From Methylobacterium sp. (GTDB taxonomy: Bacteria > Pseudomonadota > Alphaproteobacteria > Rhizobiales > Beijerinckiaceae), in the NCBI GenBank assembly GCA_020253445.1, contig JADCBP010000008.1, forward strand, positions 139,787 to 203,786: DNA of 64,000 bases. The letters are read 5' to 3'. Each line of letters starts with the position of its first letter. Position 1 is the stretch's first letter. This document shows, one piece after another, positions 1 to 8,950 of this stretch. Both the position numbers and the translations under genes were made by a program. The notes beneath the pieces are model-generated. The model did no database searches and had not been told where the DNA came from. It saw nothing but the letters and a program-made list of their open reading frames with translations.

Positions 1-1078
1 CATCTACGAGAACGCCGAGCAATGCGAGGCGCGCTTCCTGGGCGAGGAATCCGGTTTCATCTATGCGCGTTTCTCCAACCCGACCGTGGCCATGTTCGAG
101 AAGCGGATGGCCGCTTTCGAGGGTGCCGGGGCGGCGCGGGCGACGGCCACCGGCATGGCCGCGGTGACGGCGGCGCTGAGCGGCCTATTGCGCGCAGGCG
201 ATCATGTCGTGGCGGCGCAGGCGCTTTTTGGCTCCTGTCGCTATGTCATCGAGGAGCATCTGCCGCGTTTCGGCGTGGATTCGACGCTGGTCAATGGGAC
301 GGACCTCGCCGCATGGCAGGCCGCGATCCGGCCGAACACGAAGGTTTTCTTTCTCGAAAGCCCGGCCAATCCGACGCTTGAAGTCATCGATATCGAAGCC
401 GTCGCAAAGCTCGCCAAATCCATCGGCGCGAAGCTGGTGGTGGACAATGTTTTCGCGACCCCCCTCTGGCAGAAGCCGCTGGCGCTCGGGGCGGATTGCG
501 TCGTCTATTCCGCCACCAAGCACATCGACGGGCAGGGGCGCTGCCTCGGCGGGGTGATCCTCGCTTCGAACGAGTTCATCCAGACCCATATCCATACCTT
601 CCTGCGGCAAACCGGTCCGGCCATGAGCCCCTTCAACGCCTGGGTGCTGCTGAAGGCGCTCGAAACCCTGCCTCTGCGCATCCGCCGGCAGACCCGGACG
701 GCTTCCATCCTCGCGGATTGGCTCGCGGATCAGGGGCAGGTGCGGAAGCTGATCTATCCGGGACGTGCCGATCACCCGCAGGCCGAGATCGTGCGGAGGC
801 AAATGGGTGGCCCTTCGACGCTGATCGCACTCGAACTGGAGGGTGGCAAGGCCGCGGCCTTCCGCTTCCTCAATGCGCTGAAGATCTTCCGCATCTCGAA
901 CAATCTTGGCGACGCCAAGAGCCTCGCTGTCCATCCCGCGACAACCACTCATCAGCGATTCACGCCGGAAGCGCGCGCGGATATGGGCATTGGCGATGGT
1001 CTCGTGCGCCTCTCCGTGGGGCTCGAACATCCCGGCGATCTAAGGGCCGATCTCACCCGTGCTCTGGCGACGGTCTAA
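1..1078 (+). CDS. metZ: O-succinylhomoserine sulfhydrylase, 5'-truncated by window edge
   Basis: PLP-dependent enzyme of the Cys/Met metabolism family that makes homocysteine from O-succinylhomoserine and sulfide in methionine synthesis. The reading frame is open from base 2, so the start lies before the window. The first visible residues (IYENAEQCEARF, then YARFSNPTVAMFE) are typical of the family's N-terminal part. The PLP lysine is in YSATKHIDGQG, followed by the glycine-rich GRCLGG. The C-terminal SLGD/HPATTTH-type block (NNLGDAKSLAVHPATTTHQ) and RLSVGLEH are intact. The stop codon overlaps that of the convergent rhodanese gene. The IDGQGR context after the lysine fits MetZ better than cystathionine gamma-synthase, but substrate choice is by family resemblance. 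Confidence 0.9.
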   Translation, partial: IYENAEQCEARFLGEESGFIYARFSNPTVAMFEKRMAAFEGAGAARATATGMAAVTAALSGLLRAGDHVVAAQALFGSCRYVIEEHLPRFGVDSTLVNGTDLAAWQAAIRPNTKVFFLESPANPTLEVIDIEAVAKLAKSIGAKLVVDNVFATPLWQKPLALGADCVVYSATKHIDGQGRCLGGVILASNEFIQTHIHTFLRQTGPAMSPFNAWVLLKALETLPLRIRRQTRTASILADWLADQGQVRKLIYPGRADHPQAEIVRRQMGGPSTLIALELEGGKAAAFRFLNALKIFRISNNLGDAKSLAVHPATTTHQRFTPEARADMGIGDGLVRLSVGLEHPGDLRADLTRALATV

Positions 1079-1914
1079 CCCGTTTCCACCGGGCGCTTGT
1101 CGTCCTGCGTCCAGTCCGTCATGGAGCCGTCATAGAGGCCCACATCCGGCCGGCCCAACACTTCGCTGAGGACAAACCAGTTGGTTGCGGCCGAGTGTCC
1201 CGTGTTGCAATAGGAAATGACCGGGCCGGGCGGCACTTCCGCATAGAGCGCCGCGAGTTTCTCCGCCGGCAGCAGGCTTGCCGTCGCGCTGTCGAAGGCG
1301 CGCGCATGATCCGCGCTGAGCGCACCGGGAATGCGGCCCGCGCGCTTCGCCTCCGAGGCTTTCTCCAGCCCCTTGAAGAAACTTGCGGATCGCGCATCGA
1401 CGAGGGAGGCGGAATGCGCTTGCAGAGCCGCCTCGACATCCTCGGCCGTGCGGCGCAGGCCCGCTTGCGGAGCGAGCGGATAGGGCGGGGCGGCTCGCGG
1501 CGCATTCTCGCCGGTTTCGATCGGCCATCCGGCCCTCATCCAGCCCCGCATGCCGCCATCGAGGATGGAAACCGCGCGGTGTCCCGCCTGTTTCAAGGTC
1601 CAGCAGGCGCGGGCGGAAGCGGCGAAATCATTCGCCGAGGAACCGACGGGGATCAGCACCACTTCCGTTTTCGGCGTGATGCCCAGCTTGCCGAACAGGC
1701 CAGCGAGATGCGCCGCATCGGGCAGCAGGCCCGGCGCGTTTCCCACCTTCCGCCGCCAGCCATCGCCGGCATAATCCGAGTAGATCGCGCCCGGCACATG
1801 GCCGGCGAGGTAGCTCTCGCGCCCGCCATCCGCCGCGAGCCTCAGATCGACCAGCACAAGCCCGGCCTGGCCCATGCGGCCCTTGAGCGCCTCGCGAAAG
1901 ATCAGCGCCGACAT
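1075..1914 (-). CDS. sseA: two-domain sulfurtransferase (rhodanese, SseA type)
   Basis: Tandem-rhodanese protein of 279 aa, the usual length for thiosulfate or 3-mercaptopyruvate sulfurtransferases, which move sulfane sulfur through a persulfide on one cysteine. The N-terminal domain (about 1-130) is the inactive one: its loop reads PVGSSANDFAAS with no cysteine. The C-terminal domain carries the active loop CNTGHSAA (cysteine near residue 235). The ATG at 1914 was chosen because the protein then begins MSALIFREAL and its first base overlaps the stop of the upstream osmC-like gene, so the two are translationally coupled. Which donor it uses cannot be read from the sequence. Confidence 0.88.
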   Translation of the reverse strand: MSALIFREALKGRMGQAGLVLVDLRLAADGGRESYLAGHVPGAIYSDYAGDGWRRKVGNAPGLLPDAAHLAGLFGKLGITPKTEVVLIPVGSSANDFAASARACWTLKQAGHRAVSILDGGMRGWMRAGWPIETGENAPRAAPPYPLAPQAGLRRTAEDVEAALQAHSASLVDARSASFFKGLEKASEAKRAGRIPGALSADHARAFDSATASLLPAEKLAALYAEVPPGPVISYCNTGHSAATNWFVLSEVLGRPDVGLYDGSMTDWTQDDKRPVETG

Positions 1915-2330
1915 CACGCGGGCTCGACCGTGCAGGCATAGGTCATCTCGGCGGTCTTGCCGAGCATGATCGAGGCCGAGCAGTATTTCTCTTTCGAGAG
2001 TTCCACTGCCCGTTTCACCTTGGCCTCGTCGAGGTTCTTGCCCTTCACCCGGTAATCGAGATGGAGCTTCGTGAAGACCTTGGGGTCTTCCGGTGCCCGT
2101 TCGGCCGAGACTTCCACGATGCAATCCGCGACATCCTCGCGGCCCCGGCGCAGGATCAGAACCACGTCGAAGGCAGTGCAGCCGGCAAGGCCCACGAGCA
2201 GCAATTCCATGGGCCGGAAACCGGCATTGCGGCCACCGGATTCGGGCGAACCATCCATCACGATCGAATGCCCGCTGCCGGCCTCTCCCAGAAAGGCCAT
2301 GCCCTCGATCAGTTTCGCGCGCGCTTTCAT
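1914..2330 (-). CDS. OsmC family protein (peroxide-reactive thiol protein, YhfA-like)
   Basis: A 138-aa OsmC/Ohr-fold protein. Two cysteines sit at the family's usual places: one in VGLAGCTAFD (about residue 51) and one in SKEKYCSASIML (about residue 117). In OsmC/Ohr proteins this pair reduces organic hydroperoxides; YhfA-type members are less well defined. The gene overlaps the downstream sulfurtransferase start, which suggests joint expression for sulfur or thiol metabolism. About 84 bases separate its start from the next gene. Confidence 0.85.
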   Translation of the reverse strand: MKARAKLIEGMAFLGEAGSGHSIVMDGSPESGGRNAGFRPMELLLVGLAGCTAFDVVLILRRGREDVADCIVEVSAERAPEDPKVFTKLHLDYRVKGKNLDEAKVKRAVELSKEKYCSASIMLGKTAEMTYACTVEPA

Positions 2331-2414
2331 GCCTGCCCCCGAATGCCTTGTCTTTCCTCGGCATCCGAAAGCGGTTTCGTGGTCGAGGTCAAGCGTGATC
2401 GGGCGCGCGAGGGC

Positions 2415-3194
2415 TCACGACAAGGCCCAGGGAACAAGTGCCGCCTGCCCGTCGATGATCGGCCGCGCGACGGTCACGCCATAGATCTGAGCGAGATTGG
2501 CATCGGTCAGCACGGCCTCGGGCGATCCCTGCGCCACGAGCCGCCCGTCATGCAGCAGCACGATCTCGTCGGCCATCCGCGCGGCGAGCGCGATGTCATG
2601 CGTCACGGCGATCACCAGCGTGCCGCGCCGGCTTTCGCCCTTGAGGTCGTCCATCACCGCGAGCTGATGGCGGGGGTCGAGCGCGGCGGTGGGTTCGTCC
2701 GCCAGCAGGATGGCGGCTTCGGTGGCCAGCACGCGGGCGAGCATCACGCGGGCGCGCTCGCCGCCCGACAGCGTTTGCACGGGCTGATGCGCGAGATGGG
2801 CGCAATCCGTGCGCGCCATGGCGCAATCCACGGCCTCGGCATCGCGTTTCGAGAGCCGCGCGGGGTCGGCGACGCCATGCGGGTAGCGGCCCAGCGCCAC
2901 GACATCGCGCGCGGTCAGGGGCCAATGCACGGCATGGCCCTGCGGCAGATAGCCGATGCGCCTGGCGCGCTCCCGCGAGGAAATTCGCGCGAGGGCTTCG
3001 CCCGCGATGCTGACCCGCCCACGGGCTGGAACAAGCCCGGCCAGCGCCTTCAGCGCGGTGGTCTTGCCGGCGCCATTGGGCCCGAGCAAAGCCACGAAAC
3101 GCCCGGACGGGAAGTTGACGGAAAGATCGCGCAGGATCGCCTTTCCGCCGAGTTCCACGCAAAGCCCTTCGGCCGCGAGAAGGGGCGCGGTCAT
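2415..3194 (-). CDS. btuD: cobalamin/heme-type ABC transporter ATP-binding protein
   Basis: Cytoplasmic ATPase subunit of a FecCD-type importer, 259 aa. Walker A is GPNGAGKTT (about residues 38-46), the signature is LSGGERARV, and Walker B is ILLADEPTAALD with H-loop AVTHD. It resembles both HmuV (heme) and BtuD/FecE proteins; B12 is favoured because the operon begins with a cobalamin riboswitch. The start ATG overlaps the stop of the permease gene (ATGA), showing co-translation. No periplasmic binding protein gene follows within this operon. Confidence 0.88.
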   Translation of the reverse strand: MTAPLLAAEGLCVELGGKAILRDLSVNFPSGRFVALLGPNGAGKTTALKALAGLVPARGRVSIAGEALARISSRERARRIGYLPQGHAVHWPLTARDVVALGRYPHGVADPARLSKRDAEAVDCAMARTDCAHLAHQPVQTLSGGERARVMLARVLATEAAILLADEPTAALDPRHQLAVMDDLKGESRRGTLVIAVTHDIALAARMADEIVLLHDGRLVAQGSPEAVLTDANLAQIYGVTVARPIIDGQAALVPWALS

Positions 3195-4249
3195 GTCATG
3201 CCTCCCGCGAGGCTCTTGCGCTGCCTGACGATCAGCAGCAGGAAAAAGGGCACACCGATGATCGAGGTCAGCACGCCGACCTTGATGTCGCTCTGCGCGG
3301 GGATGATCCGCACCGCGATATCCGCCGCCAGAAGCAGCGCCGCGCCCGCGAGCCCCGCCGGCAGCAACAGCCGCGCCGGATCATGGTTCACCAGCGGGCG
3401 CATGAGATGGGGAGCCACGAGCCCGATAAAGGCGATGGTGCCCGCCACGGCCACCGAGGCGCCGACGCCGATCGCCACGCCGAGGATGACGGTGAAACGC
3501 AGGCGCCCCACCGCCACACCCAGGCTCGCGGCGGCTTCCTCACCCAGCGACAGTGCCCGGAACGCACCGCGCTGCGAAAAGAGCAGCAGGCTCGCGACCA
3601 GAATGAAGGGCAGCGCCAGCATGACATGGCGCATGGAGCGATCCTCCAGCGATCCCAACAGCCAGAAGGCGATCTCCAGTGCCGCGAAGGGGTTCGCCGC
3701 GAGGTTCATCGCCAAAGCCGTTCCCGCCCCGGCGAGGCTCGACACCGCGAGGCCCGAAAGGATCAGCAGCAGGAGCGAGGCATTGCGCCCGGCAATCGCC
3801 ACGAGCAGGAACACCGACAGGAACGCCCCGAGGATCGCCGCAACGGGCAGGCCCCAGGAGAGCGTGTCATTGAGCCCCAGCGCGATGGTCGCCACAGCCG
3901 CGAAGGCTGCGGATTGCGGGGCTCCGAACAGCGAGGGCGCCGCGAGCGGATTGCGCATCAGGCCCTGCATCGCCGCACCCGCGAGCCCGAGCATGAAGCC
4001 GATCGACACGGCAAGCAGCGCGCGCGGCAGGCGCAATTCGAGCAGGATGACGCGGTGAGCCTCCTTGCCCCGACCCGAGAGAGCCGCCAGCAACTCGGGC
4101 ACCGGGAGCCGCACCGGCCCGATGGCGAGCGAGCCGAGAAACAGCAGACCGACGAGCAGCAGAAGGGCGGGAACCAGCCAGAGGCGGGCCGCTTTCGGCC
4201 CGGCCGGCAGGATGGCTCCTCGCCCGCTCGTCATGTCCGTCCTCACCAT
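3191..4249 (-). CDS. btuC: FecCD-family ABC permease, probable vitamin B12 uptake
   Basis: A 352-aa polytopic inner-membrane protein of the BtuC/FecCD family. It has the family-wide stretches LRLPRALLA near residue 75, GAAMQGLMRNPLAAPSLFG near residue 92, and GTIAFIGLVAPHLMR near residue 270, and about ten hydrophobic segments. In this family the permease forms a homodimer, so one gene suffices. It starts 7 nt inside the end of the receptor gene; a second in-frame ATG at 4234 is possible. The role in B12 uptake is inferred from the riboswitch and receptor. Confidence 0.88.
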   Translation of the reverse strand: MVRTDMTSGRGAILPAGPKAARLWLVPALLLLVGLLFLGSLAIGPVRLPVPELLAALSGRGKEAHRVILLELRLPRALLAVSIGFMLGLAGAAMQGLMRNPLAAPSLFGAPQSAAFAAVATIALGLNDTLSWGLPVAAILGAFLSVFLLVAIAGRNASLLLLILSGLAVSSLAGAGTALAMNLAANPFAALEIAFWLLGSLEDRSMRHVMLALPFILVASLLLFSQRGAFRALSLGEEAAASLGVAVGRLRFTVILGVAIGVGASVAVAGTIAFIGLVAPHLMRPLVNHDPARLLLPAGLAGAALLLAADIAVRIIPAQSDIKVGVLTSIIGVPFFLLLIVRQRKSLAGGMT

Positions 4250-6210
4250 GTCGCGGTCACGCCGCCATAGAAGGCCCGGCCGGTGGTGCCGTAGTCCCGC
4301 ACCTCCTCATAGCGCGCATTGGTGATGTTTTCGAACCGGGCATGCAGCTTGTAGGTGCTGTTCAGCACATATTCCGCATGGATATCGAAACGGGCATAGC
4401 GCTTCAACGGGTTGGTCTCGTTCGCGCTCGAGAAGCGGTTCGAAACCATGGTCACGGAAGGCTCGATCAGCCAGCCCTCGCGTGGAGTGATCCGCAGGGC
4501 CAGGCGGCCTCGATGTGGTGCGCGGCGGGCGAGCGTGAGATTCGTGCGCTGGTCCCTCGCGTTGAGGTAGGTGTAGCTGCCCGTGATCGAGAGCCAGGCT
4601 TCGATCGCGATGAACGTGGCGGAAATCTCCACGCCCGAGGTTTTCGCGCGCGCCACGTTGAAGTAGCAGCCGAAGGGTTGAGCCGGCGGGCAGCCCGCGA
4701 ACTGGAAATCGATCAGATCGCGGAAGCGGTTCCGGAAACCCGTCACCGAAAAGGTTACGCGGTTGTTGAAGAAGCCCTGATCGATGCCGACATCGACGCC
4801 AAGGCTTTCCTCGGGCCTGAGATCGCGCGTGCCATAGAGCGGCGAGAAGCGCTGGTAGAGGGTTGGCGCTTTGGCGCCCGTGCCGGCGCTGGCGCGCAGT
4901 TTCGTGCCCGTTTCCGGCAGGTTATAGGCGGCGGTCATGCGCCAGGTCGCGAAGGAACGGCTGTCGCTCACCTGGTCGAGGCGTGTCCCGAAGGACAGCA
5001 TCAGCCTTTCGCCCACGGGCAATTGCCAGAGGCCGAACAGGGAGGCTGTATCCTGCGTGCCGGAGAAATCCTTGCGGCGCGGGCCGGGGAAAGGGCCGAT
5101 ATCCTGGTTGGTCGAGGCCGCGACCTCGCGCTCGGATCGCCCGCCGAGGATCAGCGTCCCGAACCGATCGAGCCGAAGGGTTCCCTGATATTCCGCGCCG
5201 AAGCGGTTGCCCCAGAATTCGTAATCCGTCCGGAAATTCGTGGGCGGCGGCCCGCCCGAGAGGAAGGAATCCTTCAGGACACGCTCTGTGCGGTTCGCGA
5301 AGATCTGGAGGCTGTGGGTGAAGCGATTGTCGAAAGCGTCAAGCTCGGCCTTGGCAAAGACCTGCCCGTAGCGCTGGTTCGAGATGCTCTTCGTGTCGGG
5401 ATAGGTGCCGAAGCCGGCATCGTAACCCGAGCGCCTGCCGCTGGCCATGATGCCGAGATCAAACCGGAAACCGGTTCCGGGATCATAGCCGATGCGCCCC
5501 AGGCCCGTGAGGCGACGCAGGCCATCATTCTCGAACGGTCCTTGCGTCTTCTCCAGCCGGCCGATGCGATAGCCATAGCTCGAAAACCCTTCCAGGGTCT
5601 GCCCCAGCCCGGAAAAGGCATAGGACCACGGCCCGGTGGAGCCGGCGACCGAGCCTGTCACGCTGGCCGAACCATACGAGCCGCCCTCGACGCGCAGGCT
5701 GCGCAACGGGGCGCCCTGGCCCTTCCGCGTGATGATGTTGATGACTCCGCCAATCGCATCCGAGCCATAAAGCGCCGATTGCGGCCCACGCAGGACCTCG
5801 ATCCGCTCGATGATGCCCGGCGCGATCGTCGAGGCGTCGAACTCGCCCGAGGTTGCGGACGGATCGCCGATGCGCACGCCATCGAGCAGGACGAGGGTGT
5901 GGCCGGAATTGGCTCCGCGCAGGCGGATGCTGCTGGTGCCGCCTGGCCCGCCATTGGTGCTGACATCCACCCCCGGAACCTGCCGCAGGACATCTGCGAC
6001 GGAATAGCTGCTCGCGCGGGCGATCTCCTCCGCCCGGATAATGGTGACAGCAGAACCCGTGCGCTGAATGGCGGTCGGCAATCGGTTGGGGGTGATGGTG
6101 ATGAAGAGGGGCTCGGGCTCCCGGCGAGATTGCGCTTGGGCGGATGTGGTCGAATGGGCCGCGCATGCGACCAGAAAGGCGGCCAGGGCCACCGGAAACG
6201 TTCGGCTCAT
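4243..6210 (-). CDS. btuB: TonB-dependent outer-membrane receptor, BtuB-like
   Basis: A 655-aa outer-membrane receptor. The ATG at 6210 follows an AGGTGG ribosome-binding site and opens a signal peptide (MSRTFPVALAAFLVACAAHS). The mature N-terminus has a TonB-box-like ITITPNR, then the plug domain (VADVLRQVPGVDVS, VLRGPQSALYGSDAIGGVINI), then a beta-barrel ending GRAFYGGVTATW with the terminal aromatic residue expected for outer-membrane insertion. The short plug, the IGGVIN motif and the upstream cobalamin riboswitch all favour cobalamin as ligand. A TTG further upstream (6255) would add 15 residues that do not look like a signal peptide and is rejected. Confidence 0.92.
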   Translation of the reverse strand: MSRTFPVALAAFLVACAAHSTTSAQAQSRREPEPLFITITPNRLPTAIQRTGSAVTIIRAEEIARASSYSVADVLRQVPGVDVSTNGGPGGTSSIRLRGANSGHTLVLLDGVRIGDPSATSGEFDASTIAPGIIERIEVLRGPQSALYGSDAIGGVINIITRKGQGAPLRSLRVEGGSYGSASVTGSVAGSTGPWSYAFSGLGQTLEGFSSYGYRIGRLEKTQGPFENDGLRRLTGLGRIGYDPGTGFRFDLGIMASGRRSGYDAGFGTYPDTKSISNQRYGQVFAKAELDAFDNRFTHSLQIFANRTERVLKDSFLSGGPPPTNFRTDYEFWGNRFGAEYQGTLRLDRFGTLILGGRSEREVAASTNQDIGPFPGPRRKDFSGTQDTASLFGLWQLPVGERLMLSFGTRLDQVSDSRSFATWRMTAAYNLPETGTKLRASAGTGAKAPTLYQRFSPLYGTRDLRPEESLGVDVGIDQGFFNNRVTFSVTGFRNRFRDLIDFQFAGCPPAQPFGCYFNVARAKTSGVEISATFIAIEAWLSITGSYTYLNARDQRTNLTLARRAPHRGRLALRITPREGWLIEPSVTMVSNRFSSANETNPLKRYARFDIHAEYVLNSTYKLHARFENITNARYEEVRDYGTTGRAFYGGVTATW

Positions 6211-6249
6211 GATCCACCTGCCTCGGCCCACCGCCAAGGAGTTCGTGTT

Positions 6250-6440
6250 GCACAAGCTTCCGGCCGGTCTCCTGGCTTGCGGCTCAAGCGCCTGTTCGCC
6301 CTTCCCGGACCTCGAAGGTCCAGTGGTGATGCGAAGAAGGCTCGCCGCCTACAGTTGCGGGGGCAGCCGCCGATTGGGGGTTCGACACCCGTTACGGCGT
6401 TCCCGTTTCACCTCTCCCTGACGAGAGGCACCGAAAGCAT
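6250..6440 (-). promoter_or_regulatory. cobalamin riboswitch
   Basis: On the minus strand the leader of btuB contains the landmarks of the adenosylcobalamin riboswitch in the right order: an opening GGTGCC (6432 downwards), an AACGGGAA segment, GCCCCCGCAACTGT, CCACTGG followed by GGGAAGG, and the B12 box AGCCAGGAGACCGGCC (about 6261-6276). When cobalamin binds, such elements shut off translation or transcription. The B12 box ends about 50 nt before the btuB start. Outer limits are approximate. Confidence 0.95.
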
Positions 6441-6521
6441 CTTTTGTAGAACATGGATGAATGCGCCTGTCCATCCGGCCTTTTGCAGGCGGGTTGTCAT
6501 TTTGGGGCGGGCGCCGGAATG

Positions 6522-7331
6522 TCAGATCATTGACAACATGGCCGGCCCCGCGCGGTCGCCGGCCGCGAGCATCAGCCTTTCCTCGCCGATCCGCTCGCGC
6601 AGGGCAGGGGGCGGCGCGGCATCGGTGACGATGAGATCGAAGCTGTCGAGCCGCGCGATTTCCAGTCGCGCCGAGCGCGTGAATTTCGAGGAATCGGCGA
6701 TGAGCGCCTGGCGCCGGGACACTTCCATCGCGGCCTGTTTCACGGCGATCTTCTCGGCATCGAAATCGAGCACCGCGCCGTTATCCTCGACGGCCGAACA
6801 GGCGATGATGGCCCAGTCGAACCGGTGCCGCATCACGCTTTCCACGGCGGCAGGGCCGGCCATCGAGAGGTCACGCCCCACGATCCGCCCGCCTGTCAGG
6901 ACGATCTCGACGCCCGGCGCATCAAAGAGGATCTGCGCGATATTCGCGCTGGGCGTGACGATTGTGAGCCGGCAAATGCCGCGCAGAGCCTGCGCGGTCG
7001 CTTCGGCCGTGGTGCCCACGTCGAGGAAGACGGATTGCCCGTTCTGCACGCGGCTGGCCATGGCCTCCCCGATCCGCGCCTTGAGCCCCGTCTCGCGCTG
7101 TCGTTTCACCTCATGGCTCAGGCGCTCGCCCGAACCGCAGCGCCCCGCGCCGCCATGGAAGCGGTGGATCAGGCCCAGTTCGTCGAGCCGGATGATCTCG
7201 CGCCGCACGGTCTGGCTCGAAACCCTGAACTCCTCGGCCAGGGCCTCGATCGTCACGAATCCCAGCCGTTCGACGCGATCGACGATCTGGCTTTGCCGAT
7301 CATTGAGGGCGTTGTCTTCCAGCACTGGCAT
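6522..7331 (-). CDS. DeoR/GlpR family transcriptional regulator
   Basis: A 269-aa repressor-type protein. The N-terminal DeoR winged helix-turn-helix is clear (RQSQIVDRVERLGFVTIEAL, VSSQTVRREIIRLDELGLI), followed by the DeoR sensor domain, a sugar-isomerase-like fold with FLDVGTTAEATAQAL and LTGGRIVG. Such sensors usually bind a phosphorylated sugar. The ATG at 7331 has GGAG seven bases upstream; an ATG at 7349 lacks a visible site. It is divergent from the SLOG/ABC operon and probably controls it; a 16-nt perfect palindrome lies in the shared region. Its 3' end is about 80 nt from the riboswitch of the next operon. Confidence 0.88.
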   Translation of the reverse strand: MPVLEDNALNDRQSQIVDRVERLGFVTIEALAEEFRVSSQTVRREIIRLDELGLIHRFHGGAGRCGSGERLSHEVKRQRETGLKARIGEAMASRVQNGQSVFLDVGTTAEATAQALRGICRLTIVTPSANIAQILFDAPGVEIVLTGGRIVGRDLSMAGPAAVESVMRHRFDWAIIACSAVEDNGAVLDFDAEKIAVKQAAMEVSRRQALIADSSKFTRSARLEIARLDSFDLIVTDAAPPPALRERIGEERLMLAAGDRAGPAMLSMI

Positions 7332-7408
7332 CAGGGATCTCCGGTTCATCGTCGCCGCATAGCACGATTTCCAGGCTTGTCATATAATTGACATGTAATG
7401 CCAATAGA

Positions 7409-7424
7409 TGGAAGATATCTTCCA
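7409..7424. promoter_or_regulatory. 16-nt perfect palindrome in divergent promoter region
   Basis: TGGAAGATATCTTCCA is a perfect inverted repeat between the DeoR-type gene and the SLOG/ABC operon, 48 bases before the operon's first start codon. A TTGACA hexamer lies just upstream at 7388. This is the natural place for an operator of the adjacent regulator. The binding protein is inferred from position only. Confidence 0.55.
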
Positions 7425-7471
7425 GCTGCTCCGCCTTGATCCGCAGAGAGCCCTTGAGGAAGCACCGGACC

Positions 7472-8095
7472 ATGACCCTGACCCTCAGCGCGCCCGATAT
7501 CCTGCGGGACGATGCCGGACGCCGCTTCGACGCGGCCACGCATCGCTGGCAGCCTGCCAGGGCTGGCGAGGCGGCGGGCAAACCCATCGCCGCCAGCGAG
7601 GCCCTGCGCCTCGCGCTGAAGGCCGGCGCAAGGCGTTTGCCGGTTGGGGTCATCGGGCCGAATGACGCGTCGCCATCCGAACTTGCCATGGCCGAAGCGG
7701 CGGGGCGCGGGATCGCCCTTCTTGGTCTGCCGCTGATCTGCGGCGGCCGCGGCGGTTGCATGCAGGCGGCCTCGCGCGGGGCGGCAGAGGCGGGCGGGCT
7801 CGTGATCGGTGTGCTGCCTTCCACCGATCCCCTCAGCGCGAACCCTTTCGTCAGCGTGCCCATCGCGAGCGGAATTGGCGAGGCGCGCAATGCGATCATC
7901 GCCTCGGCCTGCTTCGCGCTGGTGGCCGTGGGGGGTGGGCACGGCACGCTTTCCGAGATCGCGCTCGGCCTGAAGATGGAACGCCTGGTCATTGCCATGC
8001 CTGATGCGAACCGGGTGGATGGCGCGCTGGAATGTGCGGAAATCGAAACCGCGATGGAGGCGATCGCCGGGCGCTATTTCCGGGTAGCATCATGA
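7472..8095 (+). CDS. SLOG/LOG-like Rossmann nucleotide-binding protein (TIGR00725-like)
   Basis: A 207-aa protein of the lysine-decarboxylase-like SLOG superfamily. The nucleotide-binding glycine motifs are visible: GGRGGCMQAASRGA (about residue 90) and the PGGxGTxxE-like VAVGGGHGTLSEIA (about residue 151). Members include LOG cytokinin-riboside phosphohydrolases and sensors of nucleotide ligands; this subgroup has no firm function. The ATG at 7472 was chosen because the family homology begins there; GAGGA lies about 13 nt upstream. It is the first gene of an operon with an ABC importer, so a link to the imported solute is likely. Not recognised beyond the fold. Confidence 0.72.
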   Translation: MTLTLSAPDILRDDAGRRFDAATHRWQPARAGEAAGKPIAASEALRLALKAGARRLPVGVIGPNDASPSELAMAEAAGRGIALLGLPLICGGRGGCMQAASRGAAEAGGLVIGVLPSTDPLSANPFVSVPIASGIGEARNAIIASACFALVAVGGGHGTLSEIALGLKMERLVIAMPDANRVDGALECAEIETAMEAIAGRYFRVAS

Positions 8096-8125
8096 GCGGG
8101 TTAGCGCCATGAACGGGGTGACCTC

Positions 8126-8950
8126 ATGAGCGGAATGGCGCTTTCCGGCCGCCCGACGGGCCTCGGCAGCGCGGCGCTCGCGCTTTACGCGGCCTATCTC
8201 GTGACGCCGATGGCGCTGATCCTCGTCGGCTCGGTGGGCGGGGTCTGGAGCAACACGCTGCTGCCCGTGGGATTCACCGGCCGCTGGTTCGAAACGCTCA
8301 TGGCGAACCCGACATTCCAGAAAGCCTTCATCACCAGCCTCTGGGTCTGCGCGGCGACGGTGGTTGCCTGCATCCTGATCGGCGCGCCTCTGGCTTACGC
8401 GGTTGCCACGGCGAGAAGCCCGGCGCTCGCGATGTTCGGGCGCATTCTCTACCTCACGCCGGTGGCCGCACCCGCCGTGGTGCTGGGCTTCGGCTACATG
8501 CTCGCCTTTTCCACCGATGCCCTGCCCTTCCTCGGGGCGGGTTGGCTGACGGTCGCCGCGCATGTCGTGGTCTGTCTGCCGTATTTCCTGCAGACGCTGG
8601 TGGCGGATTTGAAGCTTCAGGGCGTGGAAGTGCTGGAGCAGGCGGCTGAATCGCTCGGCGCGCCGTTTCACCGCCGCTTCCTGGATATCGTTCTGCCCGG
8701 TCTCGTGCATTCCATCGCCTCGGCCTCGATTCTGGTCGCGGCTTTGTCGATCGGCGAATTCCAGCTCACGAACCTCATTGCGGGCTTCCTGCACCGCACC
8801 TATCCCATTGTTCTGCTTCAGGCCTTTTACGGCGCGACGGGCTTTGCCTGTGCTGCGACCGTGGTGCTGCTGGCGCTCGCGCTTCTCGCGGCCATGGCCG
8901 GAGCCCTTGTCGCGCGTGGTGCGACCGCCGGCCGGGGAGGGATCGCATGA
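8126..8950 (+). CDS. ABC transporter permease (PotC-like)
   Basis: A 274-aa inner-membrane permease with about six hydrophobic segments and the cytoplasmic EAA-type loop EQAAESLGAPFHRRFLDIVLP (from about residue 171). It belongs to the spermidine/putrescine/ferric-type importer class. The stop overlaps the start of the ATPase gene (ATGA). Together with the second permease at 11151 it would form a heterodimeric channel. Substrate unknown. Confidence 0.86.
   Translation: MSGMALSGRPTGLGSAALALYAAYLVTPMALILVGSVGGVWSNTLLPVGFTGRWFETLMANPTFQKAFITSLWVCAATVVACILIGAPLAYAVATARSPALAMFGRILYLTPVAAPAVVLGFGYMLAFSTDALPFLGAGWLTVAAHVVVCLPYFLQTLVADLKLQGVEVLEQAAESLGAPFHRRFLDIVLPGLVHSIASASILVAALSIGEFQLTNLIAGFLHRTYPIVLLQAFYGATGFACAATVVLLALALLAAMAGALVARGATAGRGGIA

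Noticed and set aside
2061-4058. A 665-codon plus-strand frame opposite osmC, btuD and btuC
   Set aside because: No protein family resemblance and low-complexity composition; the minus-strand operon is well supported.
4342-7362. A 1006-codon open frame on the plus strand opposite btuB and the DeoR gene
   Set aside because: It runs antisense through btuB, the riboswitch and the regulator, all of which have strong family motifs. High G/C third positions create such frames.
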